Notes: generated by a model not told the origin, from the sequence alone. A DNA stretch of 64,000 nt from Hyphomicrobium sp. 12-62-95 (GCA_002279935.1 NCCZ01000009.1:126147-190146), one strand, 5' to 3'; numbered from the stretch's first letter, positions 33,468-43,157 are shown. Program-made: numbers and translations.

Positions 33468-35405
33468 CTAGGGCGTCGCGATATCCACTGTCACGGCGGG
33501 GCCGGGTTTGATGCTCACGGTTATCTCGCCGCTGCCGCCCTCGACTTCGATCACGTACTCACCTGGTGCGACCACAGCCTTGAAGCCATCGCCCGTGCGG
33601 GAACGCCAGACGACGCGGCCCGCCGTGTCTCGCATGGCAGCCTGGGCAGTGGCACTGGCGATGCCGGCGATCGTGACCTCCACGGCCTGGAGTTTGAGAT
33701 CGGCGGTCAGGGCGCCACCGGCTGCGAGGTCAATTGTTTGTTCGGCGCGAATGTTGGACATGCCCACTTGGGCTTCGACGCGATAGCGGCCGGCGCTGAG
33801 AATGAAGGTGGGAACGGCGGCCGTGCTTTGGCCGACGAGCCGCTTTGCGGCGCCGGTTTCGAACACGCGCGTGACCGTGGCGCGGCCTGATTGGACGGCT
33901 GCTTGTGGAACAGCGGTTTTGACCGTCAGTTGCCCGACGCCAAGCACAAGTGTGCGTTTGACGATATCGCCAGATGAGATGGCCAACTGATCGCGGAATT
34001 CGGCGGCGCCATGGCGGGCGGTGATGTAGTAGGTGCCGGCCTGCAGGGTAAAGGTGGCCAGCGACGCCGTCGAGCGGGCGACTTCGCGGCGGCCTTCGGG
34101 GGCCGCCGGATCGTCGGCGGACACCAGATAGAGCACGCGCTCGAGCGGCGGTCCGCCATCAAATGCCGTGGCGGATAATTCCAGGCGGCCGGTGTCGAGG
34201 ACGAGTTCGGCACGTGCGGCCGAGCCGGCTGCAATGTCGACGGTTTGAACGGTGCGGGCAAGACCGTCGGCGACTTCAACGGCGTACTTCCCGGCGGGCA
34301 CCATGAGGCCGGCGGTGGCTTCGCGGCCGAGCCATAGCACGGAAGCCGGCCCGGTGCCGTCGGCGCTGAGCGCGGAAATCGTCATGACGGGGGCGGTGAG
34401 TTGGTCGCCCTGGCGGCTGGCGGTGGCGGTAACGTCCAGACGTCCGCCGTTCAGCGGGATGCGTTTGACCGTGGGTCCGTCGTCGCCGACGTCGATATCG
34501 AGCGTGCGCTGAATCAATCCGTATGTGACGGCAACAGTGTAGCGGCCGGGTTCGACGGTCTCGTTGATTTCGCGGCTCTTGCGTTCGACGAGCGGGGGGG
34601 CGTCGGGTGCGGCACCGGCCTTGGTGATCCGCCACGACATGGCGGTGGCGATCGGTTCGCTTCCGTCGCGGAGTGCCGCGGAGAGGCGAAGGCCGGGCGG
34701 ACCTTTCGCGGCGGCCGGGGCAGCAGCTGCGGGAACGGGCGGTGCAACGGCTGCGGAATCGAGGCCGGCGGTGGTGAAGATTTCGCCAAGCGCGGTGGCG
34801 ATGTTGGCTTGGTTTTCCGCGTCGAATTGGAGGCCTTTGGTGGTTGCGGCCAAGCACTGCATGCGGTCGCGCTCGGGCTTGGACAGGCCGAGGCTCAAGA
34901 CGTGGACTTTGAGCGCGGGATTGGTTTTGGCGATATCATTCGCGGCGGCGCAAACATCTTGGCTGCAGTTGTCGGCATTGTCGTGGATCAGAATGATGTG
35001 GCCGGCCGCGCCCGCGCCAATGGCTTTTGCGCCTTCGCGGATCGCGGCGGTGAGGGGGCCCTTGCCTTTGGGGTTCAATTGCTCAAGGCCGGCGATGGCG
35101 GCTTCCGAACCGCCGGCTTCGATGGGTGTAATGATCTCGACATCGCTGCAATCGCCCTTGCGGCGCTGGCCGAAGGAGCCCAGCCCGATGCGCGACTGAG
35201 AGGGCGCGGCGAGCACGCGTTCACGCAGGAGATCGCGCACGCCATAAATCTTCGCGTTTTCGTCGCCCTCCATTTTGCCCCACATGGAACCGGAGCCGTC
35301 GACGATGATGAGGACAGGTGGAGCTGTTTCGGCGGCGGCGCGGTGCGGTGCAAGCGCGAGCGTCAGGGCCGTCAGCAGCAGACAGAGGCGTCGAACAAAA
35401 GCCAC
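33468..35405 (-). CDS. Exported von Willebrand factor A protein with tandem beta-repeats
   Basis: A 645-residue protein: signal peptide (RLCLLLTALTLALAPHRAAA), then a vWA domain (about 25-210) with intact MIDAS, namely DGSGSMWGKM (DxSxS), the Thr in GPLTAAIREGA and Asp in ILIHDNADNC. Five to six repeats of about 80-90 residues follow, each with a G-[KRT]-Y turn (VEPGRYTVAV, VPAGKYAVEV, LQAGTYYITA, LSAGRYRVEA, VAPGEYVIEV). The GTG at 35405 is selected because GGGAG lies eight bases upstream and it starts right before the signal peptide. Many longer in-frame codons upstream are basic and unlike it. Likely a metal-dependent adhesion or scaffold protein. No precise function is known. Confidence 0.8.
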   Translation of the reverse strand: MAFVRRLCLLLTALTLALAPHRAAAETAPPVLIIVDGSGSMWGKMEGDENAKIYGVRDLLRERVLAAPSQSRIGLGSFGQRRKGDCSDVEIITPIEAGGSEAAIAGLEQLNPKGKGPLTAAIREGAKAIGAGAAGHIILIHDNADNCSQDVCAAANDIAKTNPALKVHVLSLGLSKPERDRMQCLAATTKGLQFDAENQANIATALGEIFTTAGLDSAAVAPPVPAAAAPAAAKGPPGLRLSAALRDGSEPIATAMSWRITKAGAAPDAPPLVERKSREINETVEPGRYTVAVTYGLIQRTLDIDVGDDGPTVKRIPLNGGRLDVTATASRQGDQLTAPVMTISALSADGTGPASVLWLGREATAGLMVPAGKYAVEVADGLARTVQTVDIAAGSAARAELVLDTGRLELSATAFDGGPPLERVLYLVSADDPAAPEGRREVARSTASLATFTLQAGTYYITARHGAAEFRDQLAISSGDIVKRTLVLGVGQLTVKTAVPQAAVQSGRATVTRVFETGAAKRLVGQSTAAVPTFILSAGRYRVEAQVGMSNIRAEQTIDLAAGGALTADLKLQAVEVTIAGIASATAQAAMRDTAGRVVWRSRTGDGFKAVVAPGEYVIEVEGGSGEITVSIKPGPAVTVDIATP

Positions 35406-35555
35406 GCAAGGGTCTCCCGGTTTTGAGCCGTGGACGGATGCCGAAACGCCGGCGACGCAGAGACCCAATTGTACCAGAGGGCGGGTTGGGATAGCGAGAG
35501 GGACGATGTGGGCGAACTCAAGGCCCTGCAACTTAAGCCATTCGAGATGTGACCG

Positions 35556-36134
35556 ATGCCGGACAATGCCACCATTTCCCTGTTGAAGACCCGCCGTTCC
35601 GTGAAGCCGGATCTGTTGGCCCTTCCCGCGCCGTCGGGGCAACACTTGGAGACGATCCTGACGATCGCGTCGCGCGTTCCGGATCATAAGAAGCTGGCGC
35701 CGTGGCGGTTTGTGATCATCGAAGGTGCGGCGCGGGAGAAGCTTGGCGAGTTGGCGGCAGAGGCTTGCAAGCGCGAAGAGGCGGAGCCGCCGTCGCATGT
35801 GCGGCTGGAGACGGAGCGGAAGCGGTTTTTGCGGGCACCGCTTGTGATTGCGGTGGTGTCACGGGTGAAGGAGACACGCGGCGCGCCCGAGTGGGAGCAG
35901 ATTTTGTCGGCGGGGGCGGCGTGCATGAACTTGTGCATCGCGGCGAACGCGCTGGGCTACGGCACGACGTGGATCACGGAATGGATTTCGTATTCGAAGA
36001 CCTTCGGGGAGGGCTTCGGACTCGCCGCGAACGAGCGCATCGCGGGCTTTGTGCATATCGGGACGGCGACGCAGAAGCCCGACGAGCGCGAACGGCCGGC
36101 GCTGGCGGATGTCGTGACGCGTTGGGGCGCTTAG
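35556..36134 (+). CDS. Nitroreductase family protein (YdjA-like)
   Basis: A 192-residue FMN enzyme. It has KTRRSVKPDLLALPAPSG near residue 6 (FMN phosphate contact RRSVK), RVPDHKKLAPWRFVII near 42, and AACMNLCIAANALGYGTTWI near 115, the conserved helix of the fold. It matches the compact YdjA/TdsD-like branch. It would reduce nitro groups or quinones with NAD(P)H. The native substrate is unknown. Divergent from the vWA gene and not obviously in an operon. Confidence 0.88.
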   Translation: MPDNATISLLKTRRSVKPDLLALPAPSGQHLETILTIASRVPDHKKLAPWRFVIIEGAAREKLGELAAEACKREEAEPPSHVRLETERKRFLRAPLVIAVVSRVKETRGAPEWEQILSAGAACMNLCIAANALGYGTTWITEWISYSKTFGEGFGLAANERIAGFVHIGTATQKPDERERPALADVVTRWGA

Positions 36135-36212
36135 GTTGTGATAGCGGCGGATATTGAAGTGGGCATTCGTTAAGCGGCGGTCCCGTTTTGATTGGCACAC
36201 TGTCGTTTGGCA

Positions 36213-37940
36213 TTAGCGCGTTGCTAGCAGGGCGACGATGGTCAGACCGAGAACGAGACACATACTTTTCCAGAACAGCAGCGGATTGCGTTCTGAAAGC
36301 GGCCTGAAGGCGGGGCGTTTGTAAGTGTCGCTCGGCTGGTTCAAGTCGGTGATAAACTCGGAGAGCGCTTCGTGGCGGTCGGCCGGGTCGATGCTCACCG
36401 CTTTGCGCAGCGCCGCATCCATCCACTCGGGCACGTTGGGCGCGTTTTCGCGGGCTGATGTGTAAACGAGCGTTGCTTGCGCCTTCGGTGTTTTGGCGCG
36501 GGCTACTCCATCGCCGTACGGTAGCCAGCCAGCCACCATTTCATAGGCAACGACACCGAGGGAATAGAGATCGGATTTGTGGGTGCCGGGTTTTCCTAGA
36601 AAGTACTCCGGGGCTGCGTATTGAAACGTGCCCAGCACGTCACCGGCGTCGATGGCCGGCAGGGCTTCACTGACGCCGGCAACGCGGACCGATCCTAGAT
36701 CTATAATTTTTACCGTGCCTGTTTTGTCGATCATGATGTTTTCGGGACGGATATCCTGATGCAACATTTCCTTGCGCTGGAAGGCACGCAGGCCTTTGGC
36801 GATTTGGTCAACGATGGCGCGCACGGTTGCGAGATTGGGATGAGGGTTGTCGTTCATCCATTGGCGCAACGTTTGTCCTTCGATAAACTCGCAGACCGTA
36901 TAGAGGCTGTTACGCTGGCCATGCGGGCGCACAGCGCGGATCACATGGGGCGAGTTCAGCCGGCGCGCGACCCACTCTTCCATCGCTAAGCGGCGGCGCG
37001 CGTCGGGATTGTCTCGCAGGCCGGGTGCAAGAACCTTGAGGGCCACGTGCTCGCCGCTTTCGATGTCGACGGCGACATAGACTTCGCTGCGGTCCGTGGC
37101 GTGGATTTCTCGCACCACGCGAAAGCCATCGATATCACATGGGATCTGCGGGACTTCGGCCGCCTTAAGCTGATCGAGACCGAGAAGAACATCGTGCGCG
37201 CTTTCCGTGGGAACGCTGTCGACCCGGACGATTTGGACGGTTAGATTGTCGTCGCTGCCGTTGGCTAGCGCGCGGGCGACGATGTCGCGTGCGGCCGTAT
37301 CGAGATCATCGGCCGCCGATACGATGGCGGCCATGTCGCGTGGATTGAGATACTCGTAAACGCCGTCCGTGCTCAAGACGAAGACATCGCCGGCATGGAG
37401 ATCGACGGTGAGATAGTCGATATCCACATCGGGTTCGACGCCGACGGCGCGATTGAGATAGCTTTCCGTGCTGGAGACCGCCACGCGGTGATCGCGTGTC
37501 AGTGGCTCAAGGCTGTCTCCGGCCAACTGGCAGATGCGGCTGTCGCCGACGTGGAAGATGTGCGCCGCTCTGCCTTTGAGGATGAGTGCGCTGAGGGTGC
37601 AGACGTAACCCATATGGCCGTGCAGCGCGTTGCGGCGGCTTTCGGCATAGAGCCATGCGTTCGCCGCGCGGATGACGCGTTCTCCGGCAGTTTTGGCGGT
37701 CCATGCATCGGAGGCGCAGTAGTAGTCGGTCAGCAGGCTTTTGACCGCGATTTCCGCGGCGATCTGGCTGACTTTGCTGGATGAGATACCGTCAGCGATT
37801 GCAACGGCGATGCCTTTCAAGGCAAGTTCGGATCCGTCCGGGACGAGGGCCCCATGAAAATCCTGGTTGATGGGTTTGGGGCCGGCCTCGGACCATTGGC
37901 CGATGGTGACTGCGAGTTGGCTCGGGGATGACATCGGCAT
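36213..37940 (-). CDS. Fused PP2C phosphatase and Ser/Thr protein kinase with C-terminal membrane anchor
   Basis: A 575-residue fusion. The PP2C domain (about 1-245) has INQDFHGAL, AIADGISSSK, VGDSRICQLAG, STDGVYEYL and GSDDNLTVQI. The kinase domain (about 265-530) has HVALKVLAPG (VAIK Lys), MEEWVARRLNSPHVIRA, LHQDIRPENIM, IIDLGSVRV and QYAAPEYFL. HQD stands for HRD and DLG for DFG, so the catalytic Asp and Asn are kept. One membrane helix ends the protein (LLFWKSMCLVLGLTIVALLA). Opposing activities in one chain suggest a self-limiting switch. No substrate protein or FHA partner is adjacent. Confidence 0.92.
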   Translation of the reverse strand: MPMSSPSQLAVTIGQWSEAGPKPINQDFHGALVPDGSELALKGIAVAIADGISSSKVSQIAAEIAVKSLLTDYYCASDAWTAKTAGERVIRAANAWLYAESRRNALHGHMGYVCTLSALILKGRAAHIFHVGDSRICQLAGDSLEPLTRDHRVAVSSTESYLNRAVGVEPDVDIDYLTVDLHAGDVFVLSTDGVYEYLNPRDMAAIVSAADDLDTAARDIVARALANGSDDNLTVQIVRVDSVPTESAHDVLLGLDQLKAAEVPQIPCDIDGFRVVREIHATDRSEVYVAVDIESGEHVALKVLAPGLRDNPDARRRLAMEEWVARRLNSPHVIRAVRPHGQRNSLYTVCEFIEGQTLRQWMNDNPHPNLATVRAIVDQIAKGLRAFQRKEMLHQDIRPENIMIDKTGTVKIIDLGSVRVAGVSEALPAIDAGDVLGTFQYAAPEYFLGKPGTHKSDLYSLGVVAYEMVAGWLPYGDGVARAKTPKAQATLVYTSARENAPNVPEWMDAALRKAVSIDPADRHEALSEFITDLNQPSDTYKRPAFRPLSERNPLLFWKSMCLVLGLTIVALLATR

Positions 37941-38047
37941 GCACTTCCGTCATAGGGCGGCGGGTGAGACGGTGCAGTGTGACAGGGCGCGGGCGTTCGT
38001 CAATGTTGGCCGCTCACATCGCTCCTGGAGCGATTGAATTTTAGGCA

Positions 38048-38539
38048 ATGAGCATGAACCAAGACGACAAGCCGAGCGCAGGAGTAGCGATCTACGTCGA
38101 TGCCGACGCATGTCCGGTCAAGGCAGAGGCGGTGCGCGTCGCCGACCGGCATGGTCTCACCATTTATATGGTGTCCAACAGTTGGATGCGCCTGGACGAC
38201 AACCCCCTCATTCACCGCGTCGTTGTTGCCGAGGGTCCGGACGCGGCGGACGATTGGATTGCCGAACGGGCGGGTGCTTCCGATGTTGTGGTGACCGCAG
38301 ACATTTTGCTGGCGGCACGATGTCTCAAGGCGGGAGCGCGGTGCCTCGGTCCGACTGGAAAGGCGTTCACCGATGCGAACATCGGCGCGGCGGTTGCGAT
38401 GCGCGATCTGCAGCGGCATTTGCGCGAGACCGGAGAGAGCCGGGGCTTCAACGCTGTGTTCACGCCGCGCGATCGCTCCCGGTTTCTGGAAGCGATGGAG
38501 CAGGCGGTTCAAGCGCTCAAGCGCGAGCGTCCGTTGTGA
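38048..38539 (+). CDS. YaiI/YqxD family protein (DUF188)
   Basis: A 163-residue PIN-like protein of the UPF0178 family: IYVDADACPVKAEAVRVADR near residue 15, VSNSWMRL, then SDVVVTADILLAARCLKAGA and GKAFTDANIG, all family hallmarks. Acidic residues are arranged as in NYN/PIN nucleases, but no activity is established. Its last 23 bases overlap the end of the kinase gene on the opposite strand. Confidence 0.93.
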   Translation: MSMNQDDKPSAGVAIYVDADACPVKAEAVRVADRHGLTIYMVSNSWMRLDDNPLIHRVVVAEGPDAADDWIAERAGASDVVVTADILLAARCLKAGARCLGPTGKAFTDANIGAAVAMRDLQRHLRETGESRGFNAVFTPRDRSRFLEAMEQAVQALKRERPL

Positions 38540-39881
38540 AGACTGACGGGAAGCTGAGCTGCCACTGCAGCCCAGCTGGATCGTACTTCACTTTCGCCGT
38601 CCCCCTCAATTTCTTGGCGGCGATTGTTTCGATGATTGTGCGGCCGAAACCATTGCGCGTTGGCGCCCGCACCTCGGGCCCGTTCTCTTCGATCCACTCG
38701 ATGAAAACCTGCCCTTTGTCTATCGACCAACGCAGCGTCACCGAACCCTCTGGCCGCGACCACGCGCCGTACTTCGTGGCGTTTGTGGCCAATTCGTGGA
38801 AGGCAAGCGCCAGGATTTCCGCAACATCGCCTGAGATCGTAACGTGATCGCCTGCCGCCACTACCCGACGAGCAAATGGTGCCAATGTCTTGGCGACAAG
38901 TTCGTTGAGATCGAGGCTATCCCACTGCCGATTGACGAGAAGATCGACGGACGCTGCCATGGCGGTTAGGCGACCGTAAAGTTTATCCTGAAAATCCTCG
39001 ATCGATACTGTTCCCGCCGCCGACTGTCGCGCGATCGACTGGATGATCGAGAGCTGGTTCTTGAGGCGGTGCGCAAGTTCGGACATCAAGAGACCTTGGT
39101 GCTGTTGAGCGTGCACACGGTCTGAAATATCGCTCAATACGGAAATGAAGTGCAGGGGACGCTCGGCGCTGTCTTTCTGCAAGGCCACAGTCAGGGCAGC
39201 CCACAGGATGCTCCCGTCGCCGCGCAAGTAGCGCTTATCGAATTTGAAGCTATCGATCTTACCGGCTAGCAGATCAGCGACGAGCGAGAGATCGCCCTGC
39301 AAGTCTTCGGGATGGGTGATGTCTTGGAACGTTTTGCGCAACAGTTCGTCACGACTGTAGCCGAGGAGATCGCAGAGGCGATCATTGACCTCAAGCCAAG
39401 CACCATCAAGCCCGACAAGAGCCACGCCTGAATTGGCGTTGTTGAAAATTCCTCTGAATTTTTGCTCTCTGGCGCGCAGTTCGGCTTCTGCCGTTTTGCG
39501 CGCGGTCAGGTCGAGGCCGGAGGGGATCACATGCGTGATGCCGCCGGATTTGTTGCGCACAGGAACGAGCTGGAAGTCGATCCACATCAGGTGCCCGCCG
39601 GCCATGCGCACTTGGACATCATAGCGGACCACTTGCCCTTGGCGGGCACGGTCGTGGGCTGCTTTCAGTTTGGCCTGCACGGCGTCATCATAGGACCACC
39701 AATAGCAATCCCAAAACTTGCGGCCGATGACATCGTCCCGTTCCAGACCACCGGCTTGGAGCGCGAGTGCGTTGACTTCCAAAAGAGTGCCGTCAATTGC
39801 GAGCAAGCCAATAAACGCAAGGCTGCCGTCGAGGATTTGACGCAGATTGATGTCCGAGCGATCGATAGAGTGGTCTCGCAT
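38517..39881 (-). CDS. Soluble PAS-PAS HWE-type histidine kinase
   Basis: A 454-residue cytoplasmic kinase with no membrane helix. PAS one (about 12-125) and PAS two (about 135-250, FRGIFNNANSGVALVGLDGA) each end in a PAC segment. The kinase core has phospho-acceptor HRLKNQLSIIQSIARQSA, N-box FHELATNATKYGAWS and IEWIEENGPEV (the WxE trait of HWE kinases), then GFGRTIIE. In alphaproteobacteria these often act in the general stress response or in light/redox sensing. No regulator is adjacent. Confidence 0.92.
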   Translation of the reverse strand: MRDHSIDRSDINLRQILDGSLAFIGLLAIDGTLLEVNALALQAGGLERDDVIGRKFWDCYWWSYDDAVQAKLKAAHDRARQGQVVRYDVQVRMAGGHLMWIDFQLVPVRNKSGGITHVIPSGLDLTARKTAEAELRAREQKFRGIFNNANSGVALVGLDGAWLEVNDRLCDLLGYSRDELLRKTFQDITHPEDLQGDLSLVADLLAGKIDSFKFDKRYLRGDGSILWAALTVALQKDSAERPLHFISVLSDISDRVHAQQHQGLLMSELAHRLKNQLSIIQSIARQSAAGTVSIEDFQDKLYGRLTAMAASVDLLVNRQWDSLDLNELVAKTLAPFARRVVAAGDHVTISGDVAEILALAFHELATNATKYGAWSRPEGSVTLRWSIDKGQVFIEWIEENGPEVRAPTRNGFGRTIIETIAAKKLRGTAKVKYDPAGLQWQLSFPSVFTTDARA

Positions 39882-40074
39882 CTGTCACTCAATGGAACGT
39901 GTGGTTCTCTAACATGCGGTCTTTGCAGTTTTGGCGTCGTCTGACAATTCGTACAAAGTTCTTTGCTAAATTTTCAGGCCCGGGGTTTGATTGTTGATTT
40001 TGCAGAGCAACCGCCGTGCACCATCTCGCCGTTTGACGCGCGGGTGCGGCGGACCTTTTGGCTCGTTCACTCAC

Positions 40075-40857
40075 TCAAAATCTAAACTGTTCCGCGATGA
40101 CGCGTTCGTCGAGGGAGTGACCAGGGTCGAAGAGCATGAAGAGGTCGATGTGGCGGGCCTGTTCAATTTCCACGCGAACGACGTTGCGGGTTTCGATGTG
40201 GTCAGCGACCGCGCTGACGGGACGCTTTTCGTGTTCGCGCACGGTGATGGTGATTCGGGCGTTGTCGGGCAGGAGTGCACCGCGCCAGCGCCGCGGACGG
40301 AATGGGCTGATCGGTGTGAGGGCTAAGAGCTTGGCGTCGAGCGGGAGGATGGGGCCGTGGGCCGATAGGTTATAGGCCGTCGAACCGGCTGGCGTGGCGA
40401 CGAGGATGCCATCGCAGATCAGTTCTTCCAGGCGCTGCGTGCCGTCGACGGAGATGGAGAGTTTGGCGGCCTGATGAATCTGGCGGAAAAGCGAGACCTC
40501 GTTGATGGCGAGGCCTTTCGTTGCTTTGCCATGGATGTCGGTGGCGACCATCGAGAGGGGATGGACGCGGGTGACCTGCGCGGCCGCGAGGCGCTGGCGC
40601 AGGTCGTCTTCGCAGTATTCGTTCATGAGAAAGCCCACCGACCCGCGGTTCATGCCGTAGATCGGGATGCGGTCGTTCATGTAGCGGTGGAGTGTCTGCA
40701 GCATGAGGCCGTCGCCGCCAAGGGCAACGATGACCTCGGCGTTGGCCGGCTTGGCGTTGCCATAGCGCGCGGTCAAGTTTTCGAGTGCCGCGCGGGCCTC
40801 GGGCACGTCGCTCGACACGAAGGCGATGCGGTCGTAAGGGTTCGACGGTTTGCTCAT
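40075..40857 (-). CDS. nadK: NAD kinase
   Basis: Makes NADP from NAD and ATP. The 260 residues contain [20 protein letters not shown] near 43 (GGDG diacylglycerol-kinase-like loop), [15 protein letters not shown] near 73 (NAD-binding), INEVSLFRQ near 122 and [14 protein letters not shown] near 155. All are expected of bacterial NadK. Single cytoplasmic gene. Divergent from cutA with about 107 bases between. Confidence 0.93.
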   Translation of the reverse strand: MSKPSNPYDRIAFVSSDVPEARAALENLTARYGNAKPANAEVIVALGGDGLMLQTLHRYMNDRIPIYGMNRGSVGFLMNEYCEDDLRQRLAAAQVTRVHPLSMVATDIHGKATKGLAINEVSLFRQIHQAAKLSISVDGTQRLEELICDGILVATPAGSTAYNLSAHGPILPLDAKLLALTPISPFRPRRWRGALLPDNARITITVREHEKRPVSAVADHIETRNVVRVEIEQARHIDLFMLFDPGHSLDERVIAEQFRF

Positions 40858-40964
40858 GCGGGCAGGGGGCTCGCTCTCAGGCGGGGTTTGGCGCTATCGG
40901 TGAGGGTAGCACGGGAGCGGTTGCCCAACGGTGATCGCCGCCAAGCCCGGGGAGGCTCGCTCAC

Positions 40965-41297
40965 TTGGACGCTCACGACAAGCCCGTTCTCGTTTATGCG
41001 ACCTATCCGGATGCGGAGACGGCGGAGGCCGGCGGCCGGGCGCTGGTCGCGGAGGGGTTGGCGGCTTGCGTTAACATCTTGCCGGGGATGGTCTCGATCT
41101 ACCGCTGGGAGGGGCAGATCGAGCGCGGGCAGGAGTGCGTGATGATCATCAAGACGCGAGCTGCTTTGGCGGAGCGTGCGATCGCGGCGGCGCGGGCGCG
41201 GCACCCTTATACAACTCCGGCTTTCGTGGTGCTGCCGGTGGAGGGTGGACTGGCGCCGTATCTTGATTGGATCGTCGCCAGTACCTGCCAGGATTGA
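40965..41297 (+). CDS. cutA: CutA divalent-cation tolerance protein
   Basis: A 110-residue trimeric ferredoxin-like protein: VLVYATYPDAETAEAGGRAL, EGLAACVNILPGMVSIYRW (the CutA signature), then HPYTTPAFVVLPVEGG near 80. Implicated in copper tolerance, though its molecular role is unsettled. The start is TTG at 40965, supported by GGAGG nine bases upstream. No ATG gives the full fold. Confidence 0.92.
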   Translation: MDAHDKPVLVYATYPDAETAEAGGRALVAEGLAACVNILPGMVSIYRWEGQIERGQECVMIIKTRAALAERAIAAARARHPYTTPAFVVLPVEGGLAPYLDWIVASTCQD

Positions 41298-41305
41298 TGG
41301 CCGAC

Positions 41306-42307
41306 TTACATCCGGCCGAGGGGGTGCAGGAAGAGGTTTTGCACCGAACGCTGCGAGCTATAGCGGCGCTTTACGGGTTTCGGACGCGCCGACGCGGCCC
41401 AGGATCGCTTGACCTTGGTGACGCGACGCGGTGCCGGCGGCGGTGTTTTGATGATCGGGCCAGCGGTGTCGTCTTGCGGCGTCAGTGCCGCGAACTTGGG
41501 CTCGCTGCTGGTGGGTGTGCGAACGGGTGCTTGCCAGGGAAGGTCTTCTTCGACGGGGGCCGCCGTGACAGCTTGGGGTGCACCGCCGGTCGAAACCGGT
41601 CCGCCGATTGACATGCGGCCAGGGAGACGTTCCGAGCGTACGCTCGCGATCGCCGCCGGCGGTGATGCGTCCGGTTCGGAGGTGCGCGCGGTTGGTGTCT
41701 CTGGGTGCGCAGCATCAGCGACGACGGTGCGGGCAACGCAGCGGCCGCGTTCACTGACCTCGTTGCTGCCGCACGTGGGACCACAGACGGCGTTCGTCTG
41801 ACCCTTGATGAGTGATAGCAGGAACACGTCGGGTTCCGTGGTGGGCAACTGCGCGTTGACGCGGGCCATGAAGGTTGTCATCGCGCTGCGCGATCGATCG
41901 CCCCAGGAGCCATCGAGGCGGCCGGAATAGCAGCCGACGCGCTTCAGCTCGGTTTGGATCTCGCGGGCGAGACGGCGCTGAATGTCCGCGCCAGGTGCTG
42001 GAGCAACCGAGGTTGTGGACGGGGTGGCGATCGTGACGGTGGCGAGAGCTGCCGTCTCGATGCTGGGCGTGTTGGCTGGTGCCGTAGCGGGCGGAATCGT
42101 GGCCGTAGCCGCAGCTGGCGAGGCAATGGGGCGGCGCAGATCCGGCAGCTCGGCTGGAACGGTATCGGGCTCGAGGATCGTGGCGCGAGCCACGATGCGA
42201 GTCATGGCGGCCATCTGCTCTTCGCGATCAGAAGGCGAGGGGGCAAACTCGCCGGCGAGAAATGCTAAGCCACCGCCAAGGACTAAAACGCTCAATATCC
42301 GTTGCAT
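41306..42307 (-). CDS. Exported peptidoglycan-binding-like protein (CtrA-box-associated)
   Basis: A 333-residue secreted or anchored protein: hydrophobic N-terminus (RILSVLVLGGGLAFLAGEF), Ala/Thr/Pro-rich linker, then a small helical domain at about 110-180. The domain reads IQTELKRVGCYSGRLDGSWG and SRSAMTTFMARVNAQLP, which follows the PG_binding_1 pattern with a Cys pair downstream (CGPTCG). A long disordered basic tail closes it. ATG at 42307 has GGGAG nine bases upstream, whereas the further in-frame start is TTG. A perfect CtrA box lies about 175 bases upstream. Confidence 0.75.
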   Translation of the reverse strand: MQRILSVLVLGGGLAFLAGEFAPSPSDREEQMAAMTRIVARATILEPDTVPAELPDLRRPIASPAAATATIPPATAPANTPSIETAALATVTIATPSTTSVAPAPGADIQRRLAREIQTELKRVGCYSGRLDGSWGDRSRSAMTTFMARVNAQLPTTEPDVFLLSLIKGQTNAVCGPTCGSNEVSERGRCVARTVVADAAHPETPTARTSEPDASPPAAIASVRSERLPGRMSIGGPVSTGGAPQAVTAAPVEEDLPWQAPVRTPTSSEPKFAALTPQDDTAGPIIKTPPPAPRRVTKVKRSWAASARPKPVKRRYSSQRSVQNLFLHPLGRM

Positions 42308-42481
42308 AGAGGCCAACTCCCACTCGGGCCATACGTGAACTCAGGGCCTGACTCTGCGGGCTCGGTTGAGGGTCCGGGTCTCTGTTCTTGGGTCCGGCGC
42401 GGCGTTCGCCCGAACCACAACCTGGGCGCGAAGCGACCCCACGGTTGATCTGTGAGTCCGCCTCGAACGAGGCGGCAATGA

Positions 42482-42496
42482 TTAACGACACCTTAA
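42482..42496. promoter_or_regulatory. CtrA-type box TTAA-N7-TTAA
   Basis: TTAACGACACCTTAA matches the full CtrA response-regulator site TTAA-N7-TTAA(C), with the trailing C present. It lies about 175 bases before the peptidoglycan-binding-like gene (minus) and at the left end of the long gap to 43158. Confidence 0.7.
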
Positions 42497-43157
42497 CGTA
42501 CCTTCATGGCGGCCGAAAGGTGTCTTTTGACAGTAAGTCTTTGTTTGACTTCGCATGTTGCTCGCGTGCCGGGTGGTTGGGGCGGATTGAGCCGGTGATG
42601 TCCGCAGCCGGAGCGTGCGTGCACGCTGGTTTGGGGCGAGTTATCGACAGGTGCATGGGTGAGCCTGGGGATATCCCTTGAACAACTCTGAACACCCCTG
42701 TGGATGGTCTGGGTGCCATCGGCTGTGTCGCGATGGCCACCGCTGCGGCCGCATTTTTGGGCGCTCAGCTCTACGGTTCTGATTCCCTTAACAAAAGATT
42801 TCGAATCACATAGCCTCCCTCGTCGAGGGGAGTGTGTCGCGTACGACACTTGTTTGCTTCAGCCCTTCGTTCTTGTTTTCCACCGGCTGGCTCTTAGCGG
42901 CAGTTCGGCCTGTGAACAAGGCGAGGATAAGGTTGAAGGTCCAGCAGGTCTCGAGGCTGTTTCCGCCATTCTAGCTGCTCGCGCTAGGTTCCATTTGGGG
43001 ATGGGCCTAGCCGCTCAAACGGGCAGATCTGATGACGGTAAGAGGCTCGTGTCAGGTGGGCTGGCTTCCGTGGACCCTCAACGGACAACAAGAAAAACGA
43101 GCCGGGACGAAGGGGGGTAAACCTGCGTCCGACTGGCTCCGTGCAATGGAGAGGGCT
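42497..43157. other. Long non-coding gap between the CtrA box and the membrane/wHTH gene
   Basis: About 660 bases with no credible gene; open frames on both strands lack family-like sequence. It holds TTATCGACA at 42641-42649 (one mismatch to the DnaA box TTATCCACA) and TGTGGATGG at 42699-42707 (a weaker inverse match), plus several short inverted segments. It could be a promoter region with regulatory RNA or, less likely, a replication-related region. Confidence 0.35.

Noticed and set aside
42704..43120. 138-codon plus-strand frame in the long gap before the membrane/wHTH gene
   Set aside because: Composition is unlike neighbouring genes and no family features or ribosome site are visible.
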